A program made the translations under genes and the position numbers. Shown here piece after piece: positions 27,992 through 36,803 of a DNA stretch of 64,000 bases. Under the pieces are notes generated by a model that saw nothing but the letters and a program-made list of their open reading frames with translations, was not told the DNA's origin and did not search any database. This stretch comes from Thalassobius sp. I31.1 (lineage in GTDB: Bacteria; Pseudomonadota; Alphaproteobacteria; Rhodobacterales; Rhodobacteraceae). The stretch is from the NCBI RefSeq assembly GCF_003031585.1, contig NZ_PWAA01000005.1, positions 28,987 to 92,986 on the forward strand, read 5' to 3'. Position 1 is the first letter of the stretch; every line of letters starts with the position of its first letter.

Positions 27992-28939
27992 ATGAATACA
28001 TCCCCGCTGGTGCTTGATGCGAAAGCTGTCGAACAGGTTTTGCCACAGCTTGATATCTTAGGTGAAATGCGATCCCTGTTCACCGCTTTGGGCGAAGGCA
28101 AGGCTGTGCAGCCGTCCCAGACGCTGACATTGCTGCCGGGCGATACGGGTGATTTTATCACCTACCTGGGTGCGGAAACCGGCAGCGGTGTCTTTGGCGC
28201 GAAACTGTCGCCTTATCTGGTCAAACCGGGCAAACCTGTGATCACCGCCTGGACGACGCTTATGTCATCCGAAACCGGCCAACCCCTGCTGTTGTGCGAT
28301 TCCGGGCGTCTGACAACAGAACGCACGGCGGCGACAACGGCGCTGGCGGTGGATTTCCTCGCGCAGCCCTCATCCCGCAAACTGGCGATCATCGGCACAG
28401 GCGCGGTTGCGCTGGCCCATTGGCAGTATGTGCAGGACCTGCGGAACTGGGATGAGGTTTGCATTTATTCCCCCGGCCTGACGGCAGATGAGGCCCGGCA
28501 GCAAAGCTGGCAAAACGCATGCCCCGGGGTGCAGCTTGCCACCACGGCAGAAGACGCGGCGAAAGATGCGGATGTGATTATGCTTTGCACATCTTCCGGC
28601 ACACCGGTTCTGGACATGTCTGCTGTGGGGCAGGACACCCTTGTCACGTCGATCAGCACCAATGTTGCAAAGGCCCATGAAATTGCGCCTGCGTTCCTGA
28701 ACACAGCCCAGGTTTATTGCGACTACCGCGCAACAACCCCAGGCGCGGCCGGTGAAATGCAACTGGCGGCACAGGATCATGGCTGGCAGGTTGAGGCGTT
28801 GAAGGGGGATCTGGCGGAACTTGCCACCGGCACATGCGCCACACCGGAAAAGGGAAGCCCCGTGTTCTTCCGTTCCATCGGCCTTGGGCTTGAAGACATC
28901 GCCGTCGCCCATGCCGTTTACCGCGCCGCGATGGCCTGA
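27992..28939 (+). CDS. Ornithine cyclodeaminase / mu-crystallin family protein
   Basis: 315 residues. The NAD-binding fold LAIIGTGAVALAHWQYVQDL lies at about 125, and GDTGDFITYLGAETGSGVFGAKL near 50 is the usual substrate-side region. The family includes ornithine cyclodeaminase, ketimine reductases, alanine dehydrogenase and EutC; sequence alone does not choose. The ATG at 27992 has AAGGAA eight bases upstream. It starts a three-gene set with an aminotransferase (14-base gap) and an amidohydrolase. A ketimine reductase acting on the aminotransferase product is an attractive but unproven idea. Confidence 0.85.
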   Translation: MNTSPLVLDAKAVEQVLPQLDILGEMRSLFTALGEGKAVQPSQTLTLLPGDTGDFITYLGAETGSGVFGAKLSPYLVKPGKPVITAWTTLMSSETGQPLLLCDSGRLTTERTAATTALAVDFLAQPSSRKLAIIGTGAVALAHWQYVQDLRNWDEVCIYSPGLTADEARQQSWQNACPGVQLATTAEDAAKDADVIMLCTSSGTPVLDMSAVGQDTLVTSISTNVAKAHEIAPAFLNTAQVYCDYRATTPGAAGEMQLAAQDHGWQVEALKGDLAELATGTCATPEKGSPVFFRSIGLGLEDIAVAHAVYRAAMA

Positions 28940-28953
28940 AGAAAGGAAACCCT

Positions 28954-30072
28954 ATGCATATTGAACCTTTTGGCGTCGAAATCTGGATGAACGAATGGGA
29001 AACCAGATGCGAATGGAACCTGGCTGAAACCTGTGTTGAAAGCCTGACAATTGCGGAACTTCTGAAGCTGGCCGGGCGCAATGACGACAGCCTGTCTGAT
29101 CTTCTGCCGATGAAAATGACCTATGGCGCGATTGAAGGGTCGGATCGCCTGCGGCAGGCAATCTCTGCATTGTATCAGAACCAAAAACCGGAAAATACAA
29201 TTGTCACCCATGGCACGATTGGCGCGAATATGCTGGTGCATAAAACGCTTGTGTCGCGGGGTGATCGGGTGGTGGCTGTGGTGCCGACCTATCAGCAGCA
29301 TTATTCCATTCCGGCCAGCATTGGCGCCGATGTGTATCCGCTGCAACTGCGTGAAGAAGATGGTTTCCTGCCGGATCTGGAACAGCTGCGCGCACTGGTC
29401 ACGCCCGACACCCGCCTGATTGCGATCAATAATCCGAACAACCCAACCGGCGCGTTGATGGGGCGTGAGATGCTGGAAGAGATTGCAGAAATCGCGCGGT
29501 CCGCCGGGGCCTGGGTTCTGTGTGACGAGGTGTATCGCGGCACCGATCAGACCGGGAACGGCATGACAGATTCCATCGCGGATATCTATGAAAAAGGCAT
29601 CAGCACCGCGGGCATGTCCAAGGCGTATTCTCTTGCTGGTCTACGTCTTGGCTGGATTGCCGGGCCTGTGGATTTGATCGAAGAGGTCACCATTCACCGC
29701 GATTATGACACGATCTCGGTCGGGATGATTGACGATCATTTTGCGGCCCTTGCGCTTGAAAACAAAGATCAGGTTCTGGCTCGCAGTCAGGCGATCACCC
29801 GGGGCAATCTCGTAATTCTTGACGCATGGATCGCGGATGAGGCAAAGATCAGCTGGGTGAAACCGGCTTCTGGCACAACGGCGCTTCTGAAATATGATCT
29901 GCCCCTGAATTCACGCGATTTCTGCGTCGCACTTTTGCGGGAAACCGGGGTGATGTTCACGCCGGGTTCGGCCCTGGGCATGGAAGGCTATGTGCGGATT
30001 GGCTACGCCAACAGCCCTGAGATCCTGGAAAAAGGTCTCGCGCTTGTGTCAGAATTCCTGGCGCGCCATTAA
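28954..30072 (+). CDS. Class I/II PLP-dependent aminotransferase
   Basis: 372-residue fold-type I enzyme. The PLP lysine is Lys223 in STAGMSKAYSLAGLRLGW, the pyridine-binding Asp191 lies in LCDEVYRG, and INNPNNPTGAL and a C-terminal arginine segment (GYVRIGYANSPE) are present. The opening MHIEPFGVEIWMNEWETRCE marks a subgroup distinct from AspC or HisC. It is co-directional with the cyclodeaminase gene, 14 bases downstream. Amino-acid substrate unknown. Confidence 0.88.
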   Translation: MHIEPFGVEIWMNEWETRCEWNLAETCVESLTIAELLKLAGRNDDSLSDLLPMKMTYGAIEGSDRLRQAISALYQNQKPENTIVTHGTIGANMLVHKTLVSRGDRVVAVVPTYQQHYSIPASIGADVYPLQLREEDGFLPDLEQLRALVTPDTRLIAINNPNNPTGALMGREMLEEIAEIARSAGAWVLCDEVYRGTDQTGNGMTDSIADIYEKGISTAGMSKAYSLAGLRLGWIAGPVDLIEEVTIHRDYDTISVGMIDDHFAALALENKDQVLARSQAITRGNLVILDAWIADEAKISWVKPASGTTALLKYDLPLNSRDFCVALLRETGVMFTPGSALGMEGYVRIGYANSPEILEKGLALVSEFLARH

Positions 30073-30088
30073 CCTTGTATTCATCAGC

Positions 30089-30115
30089 CGCCCCGGGATG
30101 GATTGATCCGGGGCG
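30089..30115 (+). terminator. GC hairpin after the aminotransferase gene
   Basis: CGCCCCGG pairs with CCGGGGCG around an 11-base loop, 17 bases after the stop, but ATAAAATAT rather than a T run follows. It may attenuate read-through into the amidohydrolase gene, which has 155 bases of leader. Confidence 0.45.
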
Positions 30116-30227
30116 ATAAAATATCATATAGTTTCCCCGCTGGCCGGAGTCCTTGCCCTTCTGTCCGCCAGCCTTTGGGCGCGCATGCGCCACACCGAAC
30201 GGGTCTTCTATAGAGAGGACTTGTGCG

Positions 30228-31583
30228 ATGATGCCAAACCCGGACCGTGAAATTCTGATTAAAAACGCCCGCTGCATTCTGACCATGGATGACGACCGGC
30301 GCGAATTGCAGCACGCCGATATCCTGGTCCGTGGAAACCGGGTTGCGGCTGTCGGGCAGGGGTTGACAGCCGCTGCCGGGGCAGAGGTGATTAACGCTGA
30401 AAACTGCCTTGTGACCCCAGGCTTCGTGAACACCCACCACCATCTGTACCAAAGCCTGACCCGTGCCGTACCCGGCGCACAGGATGCGTTGCTTTTTGGC
30501 TGGCTGCAAAGGCTTTACCCGATCTGGTCCGGCTTTGGCCCGGAAGAAATGCGGGTATCTGCCCTGACGGGCCTGGCCGAACTTGCCTTGTCTGGATGCA
30601 CGATGACCTCGGATCACCTCTACCTGTATCCCAACGGTTCAAGGCTGGAAGACACGATTGAGGCGGCGCAGGAAATCGGCATGCGCTTCCATCCCACACG
30701 CGGGGCGATGTCGATTGGTGAAAGCGATGGTGGCCTGCCACCCGATGCGCTGGTGGAACGCGAAGAAGATATTCTCAACGATATGATCCGCCTGGTGGAT
30801 CGCTGGCATGACCCGTCTGAAGGATCCATGCTGCGTATCGGTCTGGCCCCCTGTTCGCCTTTCTCCGTCAGCAGGGAGTTGATGCGCGATACGGCTTTGC
30901 TTGCGCGGGATAAAGGCGTGATGCTGCACACGCATCTGGCGGAAAATGACGAAGACGTGGCCTATAGCCTTGAAAAATTCGGCTGCCGGCCTGGCCAATA
31001 TGCAGAAGATCTGGGCTGGACGGGGGATGATGTCTGGCACGCGCATTGTGTGAAACTTGATGGGCAGGAAATTGACCTGTTCGCACGCACCGGCACCGGT
31101 GTTGCCCATTGCCCCTGTTCGAATTGTCGCCTTGGGTCGGGTATCGCGCCGGTCCGGGCGATGCGGGATGCAGGCGTGAAAGTTGGCCTTGGCGTTGATG
31201 GTTCGGCGTCAAATGATATGGCGAATATGGCGGCTGAGGCCCGTCAGGCGATGCTTTTGCAGCGGGTGAATCTTGGCGCAGACGCCATGAGCGCCCGGGA
31301 AGCGCTTGAAATTGCCACACGGGGCGGGGCCGATGTTCTGGGGCGTCCGGATTGCGGGCGTATTGCGGTGAATGCCTGCGCTGATATCGCGATCTGGGAT
31401 CTCGGTCAGGTTGAATCCGCCGGAAGTCACGACCCCGCAGGGTTGCTCTTGACAGGGCCCACAAAAGTGAGGGATCTTCTGGTGAACGGGCGAAAGATAG
31501 TGAGCGATGGCCACATTGTGACCATAGATCTCTACCAGACTATCTCCCATCAAAATACATTGGCACGGGCTCTGGTAATCTGA
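30228..31583 (+). CDS. Amidohydrolase, 8-oxoguanine deaminase / AtzB-like
   Basis: 451 residues of the amidohydrolase superfamily, TrzN/AtzB/guanine-deaminase branch. Zinc ligands and active-site positions are visible in NTHHHLYQSLTRA, LHTHLAEN, AHCVKLDG and GVDGSASND, and SCTMTSDHLYLYPNGSRLED is characteristic of 8-oxoguanine deaminases. It should deaminate an oxidised purine or a related aminated heterocycle. GAGAGGA precedes the start at 30228. It may belong to the cyclodeaminase-aminotransferase unit or be an independent purine-salvage gene; a guanine deaminase lies 2 kb downstream. Confidence 0.85.
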   Translation: MMPNPDREILIKNARCILTMDDDRRELQHADILVRGNRVAAVGQGLTAAAGAEVINAENCLVTPGFVNTHHHLYQSLTRAVPGAQDALLFGWLQRLYPIWSGFGPEEMRVSALTGLAELALSGCTMTSDHLYLYPNGSRLEDTIEAAQEIGMRFHPTRGAMSIGESDGGLPPDALVEREEDILNDMIRLVDRWHDPSEGSMLRIGLAPCSPFSVSRELMRDTALLARDKGVMLHTHLAENDEDVAYSLEKFGCRPGQYAEDLGWTGDDVWHAHCVKLDGQEIDLFARTGTGVAHCPCSNCRLGSGIAPVRAMRDAGVKVGLGVDGSASNDMANMAAEARQAMLLQRVNLGADAMSAREALEIATRGGADVLGRPDCGRIAVNACADIAIWDLGQVESAGSHDPAGLLLTGPTKVRDLLVNGRKIVSDGHIVTIDLYQTISHQNTLARALVI

Positions 31584-31617
31584 AACTTCCAGGGGCTCTG
31601 CCCTGAGGGAGAATACG

Positions 31618-32148
31618 ATGTTTCGTTCTTTGGTTGTGTTGGTCATGGTGCTGTTGTTGCCGGCTTGTGTGGTTGAACATCGTGCGTCCTATACACATGT
31701 GGTGCCTGCGGATCAGGCGATTACCCGGGCCGCCGGACAAATCCGGCGTCAGAACGCGCCCTCCGGCAGTATTGCTGATAAAGTAGGTCTGCGCCTGAAT
31801 GCGGAACGCCGGGCGCGTGGGCTTTCGCCGATCAGTTACAACCGGGGTCTCAGCCGGGTGGCACAGGGGCATGCCAACTGGCTGGCGCAACCCGGTATTG
31901 CCTTGTCACACACCAACGGGCAGGGCAAAAACGCCATCACCCGTGTGCGCGACAGCGGCTATGGGGCCTGTCGTGTCGCTGAAAATCTGGGACAGGGGCA
32001 GGAAACCGTTGACGTGATTATGCGCGATTGGCTTGGCTCATCAGGGCACCGTGACAATATCTTTTTGCCAAATCTGCAGGAATTTGGCCTGGCCCTGCAT
32101 CCGGAACGTAATCACTGGGTCTTGCTCCTGGCCGCACCAGGTTGTTAA
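31618..32148 (+). CDS. CAP-domain lipoprotein 1
   Basis: 176 residues: lipoprotein signal peptide with lipobox LLPAC, then a CAP/SCP domain (LRLNAERRARGLSPISYNRG, HANWLAQPGIALSHTNG, ENLGQGQETVDVIMRDWLGS, SSGHRDNIFLP). These carry the conserved His and Glu of the CAP cavity. Bacterial CAP proteins are secreted or surface-attached and mostly uncharacterised. The next gene encodes a second CAP lipoprotein after 28 bases, so the two look like an old tandem duplication. Confidence 0.9.
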   Translation: MFRSLVVLVMVLLLPACVVEHRASYTHVVPADQAITRAAGQIRRQNAPSGSIADKVGLRLNAERRARGLSPISYNRGLSRVAQGHANWLAQPGIALSHTNGQGKNAITRVRDSGYGACRVAENLGQGQETVDVIMRDWLGSSGHRDNIFLPNLQEFGLALHPERNHWVLLLAAPGC

Positions 32149-32176
32149 ATCAGGCTATATTTGCCCGGAGATTACC

Positions 32177-32671
32177 ATGAGACTTACCAAATCTATTGTC
32201 GCGCTGGCCCTTGGTTCAGCAATACTGGCGGGATGCAACAATACAGGCAGCGCGCCTGGCCCTGAAGAGGTCAGAGCCTCTGTCAGTGTTGCCCCGCGTG
32301 CAGAACTGGTGGCGGCCGCAATTGTGAATGCACAACGCAAACGCGTGGGACTGGCGGAACTTGAATACGCCCCGCAGGTGTCCGGGATTGCCCGCCTGTT
32401 TGCATCCGAAGTCAGCAATCAGACCAGCCTGTCCCATCAAAGCGCAAGTGGCGCTGGTCCAGGTGATCGTCTTGCGGCAGGCGGGGTGCAGGCCTGCACC
32501 TTTGCTGAAAATATCGCCCGTGGGCAGACCAGTCCGGAAGATGTCGTACAATCCTGGATGGCTTCCCCGCCACATCGTGCGAATATCCTGAACCCTCGCG
32601 CGACCCAATACGGTCTTGGTTATGATCCCGAAGGTCAGGCCTGGGTTCTTCTGCTGGTCAAACCCTGTTGA
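32177..32671 (+). CDS. CAP-domain lipoprotein 2
   Basis: 164 residues with lipobox ILAGC and a CAP domain (AAIVNAQRKRVGLAELEYAP, SLSHQSASGAGPGDRLAAGG, ENIARGQTSPEDVVQSWMAS, PPHRANILNPRATQYGLGYD). The CGGAG at 32165-32169 fits the ATG at 32177; the longer in-frame start lies inside the upstream gene. Domain order and length match the preceding gene, but identity outside the motifs is low, so the duplication is not recent. Confidence 0.9.
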   Translation: MRLTKSIVALALGSAILAGCNNTGSAPGPEEVRASVSVAPRAELVAAAIVNAQRKRVGLAELEYAPQVSGIARLFASEVSNQTSLSHQSASGAGPGDRLAAGGVQACTFAENIARGQTSPEDVVQSWMASPPHRANILNPRATQYGLGYDPEGQAWVLLLVKPC

Positions 32672-32714
32672 TGATTTATTTGGTTCTTTGCTGATTGTGC
32701 CTGTTTTCAGGGGA

Positions 32715-32892
32715 ATGATGTCTGGACAAAAACGAGAAAATTTAAAGACTGCCCTTGAATGCCCTTGAATGCCCTTGAATGCCCTTGAATGCCCTGAAAA
32801 GGCTGAGTGCTTCAGCTGACTTAAAGGTTGCATCTTTTGCACAACAGCGTCTGGACCGCTGGGAAGCAGAACTGGAACGCAAAAGATATTGA
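32715..32892 (+). pseudogene. Small ORF interrupted by a decamer tandem repeat
   Basis: An ATG at 32715 (after AGGGGA) opens MMSGQKRENLKTALECP and stops inside a decamer repeat. After the repeat, another frame reads ALKRLSASADLKVASF, then AQQRLDRWEAELERKRY and a TGA at 32890-32892, with codon choice typical of local genes. If the 40 bases of repeat are removed the two halves join in frame into a 46-residue helical protein. No other gene occupies 32672-33032. Whether the interrupted form is dead, or whether the downstream 37-residue frame (ATG at 32779) is translated, is open. Confidence 0.45.
32751..32798 (+). repeat. Decamer tandem repeat, four full copies plus a partial
   Basis: GCCCTTGAAT is repeated exactly four times (32751-32790), followed by GCCCTGAA, a fifth copy lacking one T. 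A 10-bp unit changes the reading frame with each gain or loss and could act as a variable locus. Confidence 0.9.
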
Positions 32893-33032
32893 GGATCAGG
32901 CGGCTTCCGTTGCTTCTGGTCATTTAGCTGCCCGGGGTACGCCTGTGAATTTCGGTTAAACCCAGGGGCTGGCCATTCAGAATTGCGCCTGATGAATGGA
33001 TCTGACTTTGTGGAACCCTGAAAGGTAAGGCT

Positions 33033-33365
33033 TTGAACGATATTTACGACTATATTGCACGTATGGAGAAATACCCGGGAATGTTCACCCGCGACCTTTC
33101 TCTGGACGACCTGGAAACACTATTGCATGGGTATTGCAGCTGTCTGAGGGTAAACAAAATTACAGAAGTATATGAGGGTCGGATGTTCTCGCCGGCAGAT
33201 TTTTCTGTTTGGCTGCATTCTGCGACGGGTTGGTCAGCGGCACTTGGCTTTGCAGCGGCGATTGAAGAAAATACTGCGGGGGCGGAAGAGGCATGGAGCA
33301 TGTTTTTTAAGTTCGTTCAGCAGTACCGGAACGCTTCAGGCGTAGGTTCAGCTGAACTGCTCTGA
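33033..33365 (+). CDS. Small acidic protein of unknown function
   Basis: 110 residues, soluble, acidic, predicted mostly helical, with the opening NDIYDYIARMEKYPGMF and two Trp in the second half. There is no upstream ATG; the TTG at 33033 has AAGG a few bases before it, and the ATG at 33063 is the alternative start. The size, acidity and isolated position resemble immunity-type or other accessory proteins, but I cannot assign a family. It ends seven bases from the convergent guanine deaminase stop. Confidence 0.6.
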   Translation: MNDIYDYIARMEKYPGMFTRDLSLDDLETLLHGYCSCLRVNKITEVYEGRMFSPADFSVWLHSATGWSAALGFAAAIEENTAGAEEAWSMFFKFVQQYRNASGVGSAELL

Positions 33366-33371
33366 TGTTTT

Positions 33372-34652
33372 TCACGGCTCGCCGTTTATCCAGCAATCCA
33401 CCACAGCCCGGTCATCCCCCATCATGATCGTTGGGAAAAGGGCCTCCCAGATATCACCGGCTCTTACGTGGCGCTGGGCAATCGCCGGGGTTGAAGCCAG
33501 ATCAAGCACGGTCAGGTCCGCTTCCATCCCCTCAACGATATTGCCGATCTTATCTTCCATCCGCAGCGCGCGCGCAGATCCCTGGGTCGCCAGCCACATC
33601 AGTTGTGCCGGATGCAGCGGTGTGCCGCGCAGTTGCCCCACTTCATACGCCGCAGCCATGGTGCGCAGCATCGAAAAACTGGATCCGCCACCGGTATCTG
33701 TCGCCAGGCCCACACGCTGTCCCTCAGCTATCAATCCGGCCATATCAAACAGGCCGGAACCGATGAATGTGTTCGACGTCGGGCAATGCACAAGGCTTGC
33801 GTCCATTTCCTTCAGGCGTGCGCGTTCACGATCTGTCAGATGGATCGCATGGCCAAACAGCGCCCCGGGGCGCAACAGCCCGTGTTCTTCATAAGTGTCC
33901 AGGTAATCACGGGAATTCGGGAAAAGTTCCTTCACCCATTCGATCTCATCCAGTTGTTCTGACAGATGGGTCTGCATCAGAACCTCAGGATGTTCCGCCC
34001 ACAAAGCCCCCATCGCCGCCAGTTGTTCCGGCGTCGAGGTCGGTGAAAACCGCGGTGTGATCGCATAGGTCGCCCGCCCGCGCCCGTGCCATTTTTCCAG
34101 CAGGGCTTTGCTGTCGTCATAAGCGCTTTGTGCCGTGTCGCGCAGCCCGTCCGGCGCGTTGCGATCCATACAGGTTTTGCCCGCCACAATGCGTTGCCCG
34201 CGCGCCTCTGCCGCGTCAAACAGCGCATCAACACTTTCCGGATGGATCGTACAAAAACTGGTCACAGTGGTTGTGCCATTGGCCCGGGTCAGATCCAGAT
34301 AGCGATCCGCCGTTTCCCGGGCAAAACCGGCATCCGCAAACCGCATTTCTTCCGGAAACGTATAGGTGTTCAGCCAGTCAATCAGCCGCTTCCCCCAACT
34401 CACAATAATCGCAGTCTGCGGATAATGCACATGGGCATCAACAAACCCGGCGCAGATCAGGTGATCGCCATAGCGTGTCACCACGGCTTGCGGATAATCC
34501 GCCAGCAGATCCGCCGCACGGCCGACCTTCGCAATACGCCCGCCCTCAACCAGAATGGCACCATCCGTGATCACACGCGCGCTTTCTTCCGCCGGGCCCT
34601 CAAACGGGTTGGCAAGAAACTGCAGCACCTGGCCGGTCAGAATTTTCTGCAT
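33372..34652 (-). CDS. guaD: Guanine deaminase
   Basis: Converts guanine to xanthine in purine catabolism. The 426-residue amidohydrolase has the zinc-binding GFVDAHVHYPQT near the N-terminus, TSFCTIHPES, MQTHLSEQLDE, GHAIHLTD and TDTGGGSSFSMLRTM, the expected order for bacterial guanine deaminase. The start at 34652 gives MQKILTGQVLQF with AAAGGA upstream; a longer Ser/Arg-rich extension is rejected. Divergent from mgtE. Confidence 0.93.
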   Translation of the reverse strand: MQKILTGQVLQFLANPFEGPAEESARVITDGAILVEGGRIAKVGRAADLLADYPQAVVTRYGDHLICAGFVDAHVHYPQTAIIVSWGKRLIDWLNTYTFPEEMRFADAGFARETADRYLDLTRANGTTTVTSFCTIHPESVDALFDAAEARGQRIVAGKTCMDRNAPDGLRDTAQSAYDDSKALLEKWHGRGRATYAITPRFSPTSTPEQLAAMGALWAEHPEVLMQTHLSEQLDEIEWVKELFPNSRDYLDTYEEHGLLRPGALFGHAIHLTDRERARLKEMDASLVHCPTSNTFIGSGLFDMAGLIAEGQRVGLATDTGGGSSFSMLRTMAAAYEVGQLRGTPLHPAQLMWLATQGSARALRMEDKIGNIVEGMEADLTVLDLASTPAIAQRHVRAGDIWEALFPTIMMGDDRAVVDCWINGEP

Positions 34653-34815
34653 TATCAAAGCGTCCTTTATGCGTTCACCGGCGATTAGCATAGCCTGTCG
34701 CATTTTCCAGGTAAATCGCCCGGTTATGCCTGTTTTCCCGAAAGACTTTTGGTTATGTTTGCATAAAGGCGGGGCAACCGCCACATCGGTTGATTTCCAG
34801 GTATGAGGGCAAAAC

Positions 34816-36198
34816 ATGGCAGATACACTCTTTGACCAGAACGACCAGGACGAAGATTTTGCCCTGGACCGGTCACTGGTCGATGAGGTCCGCCTGGTCC
34901 TGGCCACCGCCGATAAATCCCGCCTGGAAGAAATCTTTGAACCCCTGCATGCTGCTGACGTTGCCGACCTTCTGGAACAGGTCGATCAGGGGGAACGCCG
35001 CGAAATCCTTCTGCTGGCGCGGGATGTGTTTGACGGGGAAATCCTGTCTGAACTTGACGAAAGCCTGCGCGAAGAGGCAATCGAATTCCTGCCCGACGAT
35101 GTGGTGTCAGAGGCCGTCCGCGAACTTGAAACCGATGATGTTGTTGATCTGGTTGAGGATCTGGATGAACCCCAACAGGAAGCCATCCTTGACGCGCTGG
35201 AAGATGCAGACCGGGTTGCGGTGGAACAGGCGCTGGCCTGGCCAGAAGACTCCGCCGGTCGTCTTATGCAGCGTGAAATCGTTGCTGCCCCCGAACACTG
35301 GAACGTCGGCCAGACAATCGATTTTCTGCGCAACCAGGATGAACTGCCGGAACAGTTTTACCATGTGATCATGGTTGATCCGCGCCTGAAACCCACGGGC
35401 TATGTGACCCTGGGCAAATTGCTGGGCGCGGCGCGTGAAATCCCCCTGACAGATTTGTGCGAAGACACCTTCCGTCCGATCCGCGTGACCCAACCGGAAG
35501 AAGACGTCGCCTATGCGTTCAACCAGTACCACCTGATTTCCGCCCCCGTCGTGGATGAAGATGACCGCCTGGTGGGTGTCATCACCATTGATGACGCCAT
35601 GGCGGTTCTGGATGAAGAACACGAAGAAGACATCCTGCGTCTGGCCGGTGTGGGCGAAGCCACAAGCCTGTCTGACCGCGTGATTGAAACCACCAAAACC
35701 CGTTTCCCATGGCTGTTTGTCAACCTGATCACCGCGATCCTGGCCTCTCTGGTGATCGCCCAGTTTGAAGCCACCATCGCGCAATTTGTCGCCCTGGCGG
35801 TTCTGATGCCCATTGTGGCGTCTATGGGCGGGAATGCTGGCACTCAGGCGCTGACAGTGGCGGTGCGGGCGCTGGCGACAAAAGACCTTACCAGTTCCAA
35901 CCTCTGGCGGGTGATCAAACGGGAAGCCCTGGTGGGGCTGGCCAATGGCCTGGCCTTTGCCCTGATCATGGGCGTGGTCGGCTGGATCTGGTTCGGGCAA
36001 CCGATGCTGGGCGCGGTGCTGGCGATTGCTATGGTGGTGAACCTGGTGATCGCGGGGCTTGCGGGCATTCTTGTGCCGGTCTCGCTGGAAAAACTTGGGG
36101 TTGATCCGGCACTGGCGTCGGGGGCCTTTGTGACAACTGTGACCGATGTGGTGGGCTTTTTCGCCTTCCTGGGTCTTGCGGGATGGATGCTATTATGA
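34816..36198 (+). CDS. mgtE: Magnesium transporter MgtE
   Basis: 460-residue Mg2+ channel of the inner membrane. The acidic N-terminal MgtE_N domain (about 30-130, with repeated ELDE/DLVEDLDE-type helices) is followed by a CBS pair (about 135-265) and five transmembrane helices with MGGNAGTQALTVAVRA, the helix lining the pore. Magnesium sensing is done by the acidic cytosolic domains themselves; I see no M-box leader upstream. Its stop overlaps the next start as ATGA. Confidence 0.96.
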   Translation: MADTLFDQNDQDEDFALDRSLVDEVRLVLATADKSRLEEIFEPLHAADVADLLEQVDQGERREILLLARDVFDGEILSELDESLREEAIEFLPDDVVSEAVRELETDDVVDLVEDLDEPQQEAILDALEDADRVAVEQALAWPEDSAGRLMQREIVAAPEHWNVGQTIDFLRNQDELPEQFYHVIMVDPRLKPTGYVTLGKLLGAAREIPLTDLCEDTFRPIRVTQPEEDVAYAFNQYHLISAPVVDEDDRLVGVITIDDAMAVLDEEHEEDILRLAGVGEATSLSDRVIETTKTRFPWLFVNLITAILASLVIAQFEATIAQFVALAVLMPIVASMGGNAGTQALTVAVRALATKDLTSSNLWRVIKREALVGLANGLAFALIMGVVGWIWFGQPMLGAVLAIAMVVNLVIAGLAGILVPVSLEKLGVDPALASGAFVTTVTDVVGFFAFLGLAGWMLL

Positions 36199-36767
36199 CC
36201 GATCTGACGGCTCTGAAATCTGCGGCACGCGAAGCCGCCTTTGAACGCCGGGGCGCAACACATCGCGCCGATGATGCGCCTCTGCGCAATGCGACGGCGA
36301 ATGCAAAACTGATGGAAATTCTGGCGACGCATTCCGGCAAAGTGATCGGGGCCTATATGCCTATGCGCAGCGAAATCGATCCGCTGCCCGCGATGGCTGA
36401 TCTGGCCGCGTCATCAAAGATCGCCGTCCCGGTGATCGAAGCCAATGGCCAGCCCCTGAAATTCGCGCTCTGGACGCCAGACACCACCATGACCATGGGC
36501 ACTTTCGGCGCACGTATCCCGGCGGATTGCCAATGGGTGGAACCCGAAGTGCTGATCGCCCCGCTTGTGGCCTTTGATCGCGCGGGCGGGCGTCTTGGGT
36601 ATGGCGGCGGATTTTATGACCGCACGCTTGAAGGCCTGCGCGCCAAACGTCCGACCCTTGCCATCGGTTTCGCCTGGGCTGCGCAGGAAGCTGAAAACTT
36701 GCCTCTGGAAGCAACCGATCAGCCGCTGGATTACATCGTGACAGAGCGCGAAGTGATCACCTTCTGA
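36195..36767 (+). CDS. 5-formyltetrahydrofolate cyclo-ligase
   Basis: ATP-dependent conversion of 5-formyl-THF to 5,10-methenyl-THF. The 190-residue product has the family pattern: basic N-terminal helix, AYMPMRSEIDPLPAM, the substrate strand VPVIEANGQPL, and the ATP/Mg loop FDRAGGRLGYGGGFYDRTL. ATG at 36195 overlaps the mgtE stop; the earlier in-frame start at 36183 lies further inside mgtE. In many bacteria this gene borders 6S RNA, but none was recognised in the 210 bases that follow. Confidence 0.94.
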   Translation: MTDLTALKSAAREAAFERRGATHRADDAPLRNATANAKLMEILATHSGKVIGAYMPMRSEIDPLPAMADLAASSKIAVPVIEANGQPLKFALWTPDTTMTMGTFGARIPADCQWVEPEVLIAPLVAFDRAGGRLGYGGGFYDRTLEGLRAKRPTLAIGFAWAAQEAENLPLEATDQPLDYIVTEREVITF

Positions 36768-36803
36768 TCGTTAACCGGGGCTGAAACCTCCGCGCGCGTG
36801 ATA

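Noticed and set aside
32751..32798. Decamer repeat as a CRISPR-like array
   Set aside because: The units are contiguous with no spacers.
34653..34815. Possible M-box magnesium riboswitch before mgtE
   Set aside because: The gap is only 163 bases and shared with the divergent guaD promoter; no M-box core was recognised.
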